The notes under the pieces were generated by a model, which had not been told where the DNA came from, did no database searches, and was given only the letters and a program-made list of their open reading frames with translations. A DNA stretch of 64,000 bases from Podocnemis expansa (lineage: Eukaryota; Chordata; Testudines; Podocnemididae): positions 11,231,056-11,295,055 of the forward strand of contig ML682008.1 of NCBI GenBank assembly GCA_007922195.1. Direction: 5' to 3'. A program made the translations under genes and the position numbers. How positions within the stretch are numbered: position 1 is the stretch's first letter; every line of letters starts with the position of its first letter. This document shows positions 55,435 to 64,000 of this stretch, one piece after another.

Positions 55435-55591
55435 TCTTCTCTTTTCTTTACCTTCCTTCTGTCTTTCACTTTCTCTAGCTGTCTTTCAGATTTAATAACA
55501 AACAGTAAAATTCTGTACATTTTGCTTCTTGTTCTATTATTATTTTTTTCTACTGTCCTGAGAACATTTTTGTCAAGATCTGTTGAACATC

Positions 55592-55855
55592 TTAATACTT
55601 TAATAATAATATCCTTTTGTTCCAGCTTCCAAAATTCCAGAACACAATATCCCGACTATCTCGCTTATTTAATGGAATAATTAGTGAACTATCTCTTTTT
55701 ATTCCTTGAACCCCTTGTATCTCTGCTGTTTCTGGAGAAACAAATGGGAGAAGGTCTGCTGGGATATATCTGTTATTTGATACTGAATGGGTGGATCCCA
55801 TATCCAGATAAAACAGTTGATACATTTTACTGTTATCTATGGCAGCGGTTCCCAA
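55592..55855 (-). pseudogene. Retropepsin-like accessory gene of ERV-2, first unit
   Basis: YLDMGSTHSVSN aligns with LIDTGATFSLVN of the ERV-1 protease, with aspartate and glycine kept and threonine replaced by methionine. EIQGVQGIKRD resembles VRNLQGFNEAE further along the protease. The 5' side is cut by the hAT element that begins at 55844. Since a true pro region is present at 56280-56650, this is an extra copy, as in ERV-1. Confidence 0.6.
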
Positions 55856-56130
55856 CCTTTTCCTTTATGTGGACTGCAACATCATCACCAAAAACTTTTG
55901 TGGACCACCATGTACACAAATCATTTTAAATGTTTTTAACACAGCCAATGGGCAGCACAGTTGTTTCTAATAATTTATTACACTCATTCACAAACATATG
56001 GCACTCATCAGAGTACGTTTTTCTGCAGTTCATTTACCTGCAATAATAATCTCCCCCTCCCCTTACACACCTGTGGGCCACCTGTAGTACCCTTGTAGAC
56101 CACCAGTGGTCTATGGACCACAGGTTGGGA
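55844..56130. mobile_element. Non-autonomous hAT element
   Basis: CAGCGGTTCCCAACC at the left and GGTTGGGAACAATC at the right are inverted ends. No convincing 8-bp duplication. It interrupts ERV-2 at the 5' side of a protease-like unit. Confidence 0.7.
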
Positions 56131-56134
56131 ACAA

Positions 56135-56650
56135 TCTATACTTACGTCCACTATGAATCTTCCATACTGGTTCCCTGGGACACTATGAAACCTTGTTGAG
56201 TGCCAGTGGTTACTTTGCTGCTCTATTATAACTTTTCTGAATAATTTTGTCCATCTTAGCTTCTATTTTGGGGAAGGGGGTATTTACATTTTATTAATAT
56301 CCCAAACCTCTGTATGCTTTTGCACTCTCTCTAATATCTCCATTGGACAGTTAGGCCATTCTATATGTTTGGCACCTTTAAGGATGGATAGTACAACTAT
56401 TCCTATTATACCCACTGCCATCCAAATTTATTAGGCCAATTGTCCCATTCCTTGTTTTCTTCACAACTAGTAATTTATTGGAGGGCTATATGGTACTTCA
56501 CTTTCTGCCTCATCTAATGCCTACAGAAATTCTTTCTCCTTAGTACTAATTAATGAAAAAGTGGCTTCTGTATCTATCAACATACTGTATCTACCTGAAC
56601 ACTTCGCTATTTTCAATGATTACTGATCTTTTCATTTTTAGGGCAAATTA
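56135..56650 (-). pseudogene. pro: ERV-2 protease and pro/pol junction remnant
   Basis: The block around 56560-56600 (plus: GTATCTATCAACATACTGTA, then TCTACCTGAACAC) parallels the catalytic-loop region of ERV-1 pro at 8948-8982. Blocks at 56300-56450 parallel 8560-8830, including TTAGGCCATT and CCAATTGTCCC. The reading frame is lost. RT does not follow, which places the pol deletion near 56.15-56.25 kb. Confidence 0.6.
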
Positions 56651-56695
56651 TGAAACCAGTATTCCTTCAGACTGTATTACATTACACATGATGGG

Positions 56696-57970
56696 TGTGT
56701 CTACACTTACAAGTTAGTTCAAATTAAAGAGGCTTAATTCAAAATAACTTACTCCCTGGCTACAATGGCACTCTATTATATTGAATTAAGCCTTTCCTTA
56801 ATTTGAAATAAAGAAAGGCTAATTCAATATAATAAAACCTCCTTTTACTCTGAATTAAAGGTTAATTTGACTTTATTAACTTGAATTGACCCAGTCCTGG
56901 CCACCCTAGATTGACTTTTGTTGACCTAGAGCTAAGGACAAGGGAGCCACACACAGCTCCCATGGCCCTGTTCTCCCCAGACCCATGGTTACTGGCAAGA
57001 ATGGAGCTGCCCTTCCTTTTCCCCGGGACCCACTCTCCCTTTTCCCCAGGACCCTGTCTGGGGAGCTCCAGAGAAGCAGCCACTGGGGCTCCCCTGTCTG
57101 GGGGAGCACCATGGAAGACAGCCACTGGCACTCCCTGGATATGGGAGTCCCTGGCTGGCAGGGCACCTTCCCCACTGCCAGCAGGAATGCCTTCCCTGCT
57201 GCTGGCACGATCCCCCATGGGGCAATGTCCCCATCGCTGGTAGGCCCTGCTGGTGGCAGGGAAGGTGTCCTGAGGGAGATCCTGCTGGTGGCAGGGAAGA
57301 GGTGACTGGGGTGGGGGGGATCCTGCCAGTGGCAGGGAAGAGGCACCCCATGGGGGATCCTACCAGTGGTGGGGAAGAGGAGCCTTACAGGGGATCCTGC
57401 TGGCAGCAGAAAAGGCATGCACAGCCAGGGACTCCCCTATTTGGGGAACACTGGCAGTTGCCTTCACTGGAGCTCCCAGGACAGGGGAACCTCCGAGGCC
57501 CCTCTGTCCGGGAAGTGCTGGGGAAGACAGCCACCAGCAGCTCCCAGAACAGGGGAGTCTCGGGGGAGACAGCATTGGTGGCTGTCTTCCCTGGGAGCTC
57601 CAGAGGCTTCCCTGTTCAGGGAGTGCTGGCAGCTCTCTTCTGTGGGATTCCCTGGACAGGGCAGCACCAGTGGCCACTTCTCTAGGGCTCCCCTGTCTGG
57701 GAAGCCCCAGTGGCTCCCTCCTCCGAGGAAACTGTGGCTCCCTGCCTGCTGGGGAGCCGGGGCTCCCCTTGTCCCCGGGAGCCGCAACTCCCCCAGTTCA
57801 AGTTAGAGAGTCTAATGTAGATTTTCTAACTTGAATTAATAAATCCTGCTTTAATTTGAATTAGGAGTCTAGTGAAGACTCTAATTTGAATTAATAACTT
57901 TGACTTAAAGTCAAATTTGTTAGTTTGAATTAATTAATTCAAATTGACTTTTGTAGTGGAGACATAGCTG
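56696..57970. mobile_element. Harbinger-type non-autonomous element with GC-rich core
   Basis: GGGTGTGTCTACACTTACAA at the left and TTTTGTAGTGGAGACATAGC at the right are inverted ends. Subterminal TTCAAATTAA words occur in both orientations at 56715-56890 and 57790-57950. TGA stands at both outer flanks. The core (56900-57790) is GC-rich and repetitive and encodes no transposase. Confidence 0.7.
57040..57790. repeat. Degenerate tandem repeats in the core of the Harbinger-type element
   Basis: GATCCTGC(C/T)(A/G)GTGGCAGGGAAGAGG-type units recur at about 57240-57410 at spacings of 40-55 bases. GGGAGCTCC, CCCCTGTCTGGG and CCAGTGGC-type words recur through the rest. They cause the long spurious frames on both strands. 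Confidence 0.6.
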
Positions 57971-57974
57971 ATGG

Positions 57975-59850
57975 TACCCCCCGAATCAGTTCAGGATTTT
58001 TCTGCACTAATTTTCAAGATTTTCTTGTACCCCCTGTTCCTTTTTAGGAAAGCTCATTGCAAAATGAGAAGCCTCTACTGGGACAGAAGTCTTCTTTTTT
58101 TCCCTCAGGCTACTGGTATTACTTCCATAGAGGAGTCCAGAATAGTTTTCTGAATCTAAGTCAGAGCTATCCCTGCTCTTTTCTTTCAATTTTGTGAGTA
58201 CAGCCTTTTTTTCTCTCTCCATAGAACTGCTTTGCTGGCCATGCTATTAACTATCTGTATACCTAGAAGTTATTCCTGCAAGCAAGCCACTTTCTGTTGG
58301 CAATATGCATGATCAGCTACAGTTTGCTGCTTTTATGATTCAGAACCCTATCTACTGCTACTGGTGTGGCACTTTCACTTAAACAACAACCTTGTTCTCT
58401 TAATAGCATGAACCACTGCTCATCACAAGGATGCGGCAGCATTTTGGCCTGCAGCCCAATATGGGGTTCTCAGTTTCAACCTGAGCCCCCTCCTCAGACC
58501 AAAACGTCAACGGCTGCTGGAGTAACTGATGAACTGGTTTGAGGCACTGTCTAACTTTTTGGATTCCTTTCAAACGTACAGAGCTTTTCGGTGTTTTTCA
58601 CAAACATGGTGGGGCCATCAGTTTCTGTTGTCTGAGGTGTATCAAATGTTTTAGTCAACCAACTGGCTATTATGCTATTATTTTGGGGACTCTAAGAACT
58701 TGCTTAAAGCTTTACTTTGTTCTGTGGCATATGGTGTCTGAAGGAGTTCCTCAAAGTTATCCCTTTAATTGTTCAAACTGAAGAAATTTTCTCTGAAAGA
58801 CTGGTCCTTTCTTTTTTTATCAAAACATTTCATCATCCCAACCTGTCTCTTCTTGCCCTGTGCTGCCATTGCCACTCCTTCTCTTACTTGCAGTTCAGCT
58901 TCTGGAGTGTATTTCTGGCACTGACAGCCTCCATGACTAACTTTATTTTTTTCTCTCTATGTTTGTGAGCACTGCCTCCTCTATAGCTTGCCCATCTAGT
59001 GCTTTTTGTTTCCATTCTGCTACCTCCTGCCTTGACCTGCCCTGTTTCATCTTTGCTTTGCTGGCCTCTTTCTGTGTAGCTATCATCTCAGCCCTCTGTG
59101 ACACAGTGGCTTCCCATACATCAGCTTTACTTTGTGGTGGCCAACTCTCAGTGTAGAGCAACCTTCTGAATATTCTGCACCAACACCATGATTCTTAGAA
59201 CTTCAGCCTCTATCTTTGAATTAGTCAGTTCTTTTTTCTAACTTATGCTTCTTTGCTCCACGATTGTTTACTAATTCTTTCTCTAACCCCTAATCCCATA
59301 TTCTTGTTCTCAGGCTGTCCACTTCTCTATTTAAAACTACAGTTGCCATTTGCCAGCCCTCCAAATTGACCTGTTTCTTTGCCTTCTTGCTGAGACTCCA
59401 AAAGGAAATCCTTTAGGCTGAATCCATTGTTCCCACTGCTCACACAGGTGTTGTTAGGCACCAGCTCATTAAAAGCACTTTTTTTCCAGGGACCGTTTCC
59501 CTTTCACGTAATAAAATCTTCTATTTCCTAACATCATCTCTAAAAAGCTATTGTGACTCAGTTTCCATTTTGCTGTCAGTTTGGATTTTTATTTTTACCA
59601 CTTTGACCAGGTGGAAATTCCAGTAATGACCTACAATTTCCTCTTTTAATCTATAAATTATAATATTTTCCTCAGGATTAAGCTTCTGTGCTGCAGTTCC
59701 TAAAATCTCTGCAGCATAAACTCTGCCTCCTGGGACCTCCTTACCCTCTGTGCCTGATCCTGTTTCCAGTGTCAGAATCTGCCTTCCCCAAGCCTTTCCC
59801 CTGTACCTGTTTCTGTTTCCTGTGGGCCTCCTTGTCCTATTTTCTCTGGG
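57975..59850 (-). pseudogene. gag: ERV-2 gag-like region
   Basis: On the minus strand, frames carry lysine- and glutamate-rich segments such as EASKAKMKQGRSRQEVAEW (59161-58943), EKKAVLTKLKEKSRDSSDL (58222-58007) and NPEENIIIYRLKEEIVGHYW (near 59680). Position, directly upstream of pro, and composition suggest Gag matrix and capsid. I recognise no capsid domain with certainty, and stops are frequent. Confidence 0.4.
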
Positions 59851-59899
59851 CCTCCTTGTTCTAACAGCCAGGGTTTTCCAAATTAATCTGATTCAAGAC

Positions 59900-60490
59900 C
59901 CCAACTACCTCCACACCTGGGTTTCTTAAAATGAGCACCTATCAAACTGCACTTGCTAGTAGTTACCTTGATCCTGATCTTGACCAAGACAATTTACCAG
60001 GGCATGACAACCATTACAGCTAGTTATGATGACCCAAACTAATAAATAGCCTAGCCTTAGCTACTCACCAGGGCATGATAGCCCCTGCTTTCAGGTATAA
60101 TGGCCCAAACTATGAATGACTAGGTCACCAATGGAGCTTTTTAAAGCACCATTAACTTTTTCTTATGACACCATTTAATATAATTTTCGATTTAAAACCT
60201 CAAAAAGAGAAAGTTTTTCTATCGGGTATCAATTGATCTGCAGTCAGCTAGGGGGCACAATATACTCCTAGAGGCAGCAAATAGTGCTGTAGGCTTAAAT
60301 AGTTCTGTGAGCCCACCATGGGATGACAAATTGCTACGCCAGAACTTCAAACCTAAGAAATCCTATACTGGCCTGTATAGTAATGAACCAATCTCAAGCC
60401 TTTTCTATAGCAAATATGTCAGGTGACCAGCTTGGCTTAACAATGAAGTCTTCAGTTATCTTAAACACAAAAAGCTTACAAGAAGTGGAA
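59900..60490. other. No recognised feature
   Basis: Non-coding sequence between ERV-2 and the CR1 at 60500. An LTR of ERV-2 might lie here, but neither ends nor a primer-binding site are visible. Confidence 0.3.
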
Positions 60491-60499
60491 GCTTGCACA

Positions 60500-62215
60500 G
60501 ATGCCTAGGAAGGAGTAAAATGCTACTGCTTGAGTGTACAGGAGTGAAATCAGAAAGGCCAAAGTACACTCGAAGTTGCAGCGAGGAAGAGATGGGAAGG
60601 TTAACAAGAAGAATTTCTAAAGGTATGTTATCAACAAGAAGGTCAGGGAAAGTGTGGGCCCCTTACTGAATGGGGAAGGCCACCTAGTGATCGATGATGT
60701 AGAAAAAGCTGAGGTACTCAATGCTTTTTTTGCCTATTTATTCACAGACAAGGTAAGTCCCCAGGCTCCTGCTCTGGGCAGCACAGAATGGGGTGGAGGT
60801 GAGCAGCCCTCAGTGCTGGATATGCATAAGTCCATGAGGCTGGAGGCAATTCATCTAAAAGTGTTGAGAGAGTTGACTGATGTGATTGCATAGCCATTTG
60901 CCATTATCTTTGAAAACTCATGGTGACTGGGGGAGGTCCCAGATCATTGGAAAAAGGCAAATATAGTGTCCATTTTCCAAAAAGAGAAGAAAAAGGAACT
61001 GCGGAACTGACCAACAAATTGGTCAGTCTCGCCTCAGTTTTGGGAAAAATCATGGAGCAGCTCCTCAAGGAATCCATTCTGAGGTACTCGGAAGAAGGGA
61101 AAGTGATCAGGAACAGTCAGCATGGATTCGTCAAGAGCATATTATGCCTAAACACCCTGATTGCCTTCTATGATGAGATAACTGGCTTTATGGATGTGGG
61201 GAGCCAGTAGTCATGATATACTTGGATTTTAGCAAAGCTTTTAATACAGTCTCCCACAGTATTCTTGCCAACAAATTAAGGTAGCATGGGTTGGATGAAT
61301 GGACTATAAGATGGACAAAAACCAGGCTAGATCATTGGGCTAAACAAGTAGTGATCAACAGACCAGTGTCCAGTTGGCAGCCAGTAACAAGCAGAGTGCT
61401 CCAGGAATCAATACTGGGACAAGTTTTGCTCACCATCTTCATTAATAATCTGCAGAATGGGGTGGATTACACCCTCAGCAAGTTTGCAAATGATACAAAG
61501 CTTGGCAGAGTGGTAAATATGCTGGAAGGCAGGGGATATGATACAGAGACGCCTAGACAAATTAGAGGATTGGCCTAAAGTAATCTGCTGAGGTCAACAA
61601 GGACAAGTGCAGAGTCCTGTACTTAGGACAGAAGAATCCCATACACTGCTACAGACTAGAGACCTATTGGCTAGGCAGCAGTTTCACAGAAAAGGACCTG
61701 GGGGTTACAGTGGACAAGAAGCTGGACATCAGTCACCGATGTACCCTTATTGCCAAGAAGGCTCATGGGATATTAGGCTGCATTAGTAGAAGCATTGCCA
61801 GCAGATCAAGGGACAAGAACATTCCCCTCTATTTGACACTGGCAAGGTCTCATTTGGAATATTGGGTCCTGTTTTGGCCAATGTCAACAAACTGGAGACT
61901 CCAGCAGAGAGTAACAAAAATTATTAGGGGGCTGGACCATAAGATTTATGATGAGAGGCTGAGGAAACTTGGTTTGTTTAGTCTGAAGAGAAGAATGAGG
62001 GCTGAGGGGAGGGCGATTTGATAGCATCCTTTAACTAGGATTCCAGGAAGGATGGACCCATGCTGTTTTCAGTGGTAGCAGATGACATGACAAGGATAAG
62101 TGGTCTCAGGCTGCAGTGGGAGAGGTCTAGGTTGGCTAGTATGAAAAACTTTTTCACTAGGAGGGTAGTGAGGCATTGGAATGGGTTGCTTAGGGAGGTG
62201 GTGGAATCTCTTTTT
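60500..62215 (+). repeat. Old CR1 LINE, 3' half of ORF2 and tail, plus strand
   Basis: Successive frames encode [14 protein letters not shown] and [14 protein letters not shown] (60654-60893), NKLVSLASVLGKIMEQLL (60920-61210), SILGQVLLTIFINNL then LSKFANDTKLG (61291-61578, where FANDT stands at the catalytic FADDT), and the C-terminal domain ARSHLEYWVLFW (61710-62021). At least five frame breaks show age. The 3' end is cut at about 62207, where a T-run begins. Confidence 0.85.
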
Positions 62216-62411
62216 TTTTGTTTACTTCAAACTTGGACCACCTTCAGATCCTCCTTCCTACCCATACCTGCAGGTATTAGGAGTGACCTTTATTTTACCC
62301 CATCTACCTTTCTGTCATTGGTCAATTTCTTAACATCTCCATTCCCTCTCTCTTTCTAAGCATGACACATTGGCCACCATTTTAGATTTCCAGCCTAACC
62401 TCGCTCTAAAG

Positions 62412-62590
62412 CAGGGGTCTCAAACATGCATCCTGCGGGCCACGTGCTGCCCCTGAAATTATTTCCTGTGGCCTGCAGCAACGCTACCGTCATTGATATT
62501 TGCAATATCATTGTATGAAAAGGTTTTCATGGTGCAGCCCTCAGGCTAACATACTAGTTCTCATGTGGCCCTCATGGTGATTTGAGTTGC
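62412..62590. mobile_element. Short hAT-like element
   Basis: CAGGGGTCTCAAACATGC at the left and GATTTGAGTTGCG at the right are imperfect inverted ends. The interior has GCGGGCCAC and GTGGCCCTCA, as in other short hAT elements of sauropsids. No clear duplication. Confidence 0.6.
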
Positions 62591-62599
62591 GAATGCTAC

Positions 62600-64000
62600 T
62601 CTACTATCATTATTTACTATTTATCAAAAGCTTTAAACATAAAACCAACTATGTTTCTACTCATGCCTAATTATTATGATTCGGTCACAAGCTTTGTTAT
62701 TAAAATCAAAACTGATAAAATCCACAGTTGTTTTCTCCTCTCTCTGACTTCTCTTCAGCTATATGCTGTGTCTGCTGATCTCCTTACATGGACTAGAGAA
62801 GCTTAAAATTCTCTTGTATCACTCTCACCCACTAAAATGATGTTGTGGCAATATTTGATGAAATAGCTGCTTCTTTTTGATTGCATAATAATCTCTCGAA
62901 CTTGACCCTCCCTCCAGAACTTAAAAGCTTGAAAATAAACATTCCTTGTTACTAATTTGAAGAGTGCCAACATTTTGCTCAGCACTAAATAAATGTAAGA
63001 TGACATGGTCCCTGCTCAAAACCATTGAAAAAGGTTCTGCAAAAGTGTGTTTCAATGTGCAATTCAGAGGAAGCCAGTTTAATGCACAAGGATTTTCATT
63101 TGCTTTTTGTCCTTCATTCATCTGACAAATAGTTACTGTATTCTTTTGTTGATGGAACAAAAATTAATTTAGATGCCTTTTGTTTGAATGGTTGTATATT
63201 GTCATCAGCAGGAACATGCACATTGCTGGAGACACCGTTATCAGGACGTTATCAGGTTATCAGCTTTTTGGTAGACCTCATAAAAACTATGCTGACTTTA
63301 AGAATTTCCTGGCAAGGTAGATTTTCCTTTTAAAATTAATAGATGTTTATAACCTACAGCTATTCCTAATTAGAAAACTTTCAGATAAAATATTATGCTT
63401 TTGTAGACTTGTCTTGATAGTGACCCATTAAAGAATGCCAAAAAACTAGAATTATCATTCCTACTACAGCAATTCTTGACAGCAGAGGCAAATTGGAAAA
63501 CTGACATATTTTTCCTTGTAAGACTATGTGTATCAGGCAGTTAATCTGACCTGGCTTTCTCTTAATGAAGACCTCACAAAACACATCAAAGTATTTCTCC
63601 TACAGACTTGAAAGGAAGGAAGAAAAAGATTGTTTCTCTATTTTGTTGTATTCAGGGGGCTGGAGGGTGCCCAGCTACCATGGTGATATGGGCCCTATAA
63701 ATAGACAACTTATTCCATTGGGAGATGCATGTATTTAATATTGCAGGGGGCCTCATTGCCTATGTGCAATTCCAAAAAATGAAACATGTGCATGACTATC
63801 TGAAATTAGCTCCCTCCCAATCAGCAGGCATCACTTATTTACAGTACTGTACCCAGTGGAAAAATGTCATTGGACTTTGTGGGTCACTATTCGTTCTACT
63901 ATCCTGCAGCCAGTATTCTTTTAATACTAAAATGACGTCCATGGGGATGTTTGGTTTCACAAGCCTCCCTATTCACTATAATACTACTGGCAAGGCAAAT
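62600..64000. other. No recognised feature
   Basis: AT-rich unique-looking DNA to the right window edge. No repeat family or coding signal. Confidence 0.35.

Larger units (their letters stand above)
51330..59900 (-). mobile_element. Endogenous retrovirus ERV-2, fragmented relative of ERV-1
   Basis: Read on the minus strand: a gag-like region (59850-57975), protease (56650-56280), two protease-like units (55855-55592 and 55434-54960), the env leader (54790-54600) and an env part (51990-51330). Reverse transcriptase, RNase H and integrase are missing, apparently by one deletion near 56.2 kb. Later insertions are the MITE 56696-57970, a hAT at 55844, a Penelope-like fragment at 54480, a hAT-like end near 54165, and CR1 copies at 53245 and 52206. 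Similarity to ERV-1 is visible in pro, in the accessory units and at the env fusion-peptide-like segment. Confidence 0.7.

Noticed and set aside
56906..57806. Overlapping frames of 105-170 codons on both strands
   Set aside because: They come from the tandem-repeat core of the Harbinger-type element. The proteins consist of repeated G/S/P words.

Overview
This is intergenic or intronic DNA of a vertebrate that has been filled by layers of transposable elements. I recognise no host protein-coding exon and no cellular RNA gene. CR1 LINEs with the turtle/crocodilian 3' end, a tRNA-like B box joined to a CR1 tail (as in the tortoise Pol III SINE), DIRS, Penelope-like, Harbinger and many hAT-type elements together point to a non-avian sauropsid, most likely a turtle. 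A run of 100 N at 43482-43581 shows that it is a draft assembly.

Layout. 1-9565 is an endogenous retrovirus (ERV-1) on the minus strand: gag 3' part, protease, reverse transcriptase, RNase H, integrase, then five consecutive small genes (A to E), then env running off the left edge. 9570-10720 is an LTR-like repeat. 10.7-34 kb holds scattered non-autonomous hAT elements, a DIRS gag remnant (12.3-14.05 kb), Penelope-like fragments, an old MIR-like SINE and long stretches without recognisable content. 34035-37916 is a nearly complete PIF/Harbinger transposon with a Myb/SANT-like gene (plus) and a HARBI1-type transposase (minus) facing each other. 40.48-45 kb is a long CR1 with ORF1 open and ORF2 broken. 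51.3-59.9 kb is a second, shattered relative of the retrovirus (ERV-2, minus strand), cut by CR1, Penelope-like, hAT and Harbinger-type insertions and lacking most of pol. 60.5-62.2 kb is an old CR1 on the plus strand.

The observation I consider most unusual is the block between integrase and env in ERV-1. Its five tandem genes each keep the outline of a retropepsin: an N-terminal acidic leader, a segment aligned with the catalytic DTGA loop, and a C-terminal segment aligned with the ILGMDIL end of the viral protease. Only the true protease keeps DTGA. Copies A to E read NTGA, DPTA, RPSS, APSS and VPTA. ERV-2 carries at least two related units in the same interval, so the arrangement belongs to a retrovirus lineage and not to one accident. 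I know of no described retrovirus with a serial array of mostly inactive protease-like genes between pol and env.

Other notable points are a gag/pro junction with UAG followed by GGAGG, Penelope-type fragments that keep hammerhead-ribozyme-like cores, and a Harbinger Myb gene whose predicted intron joins two exons in frame. Coordinates of element ends are approximate unless a target-site duplication is quoted.
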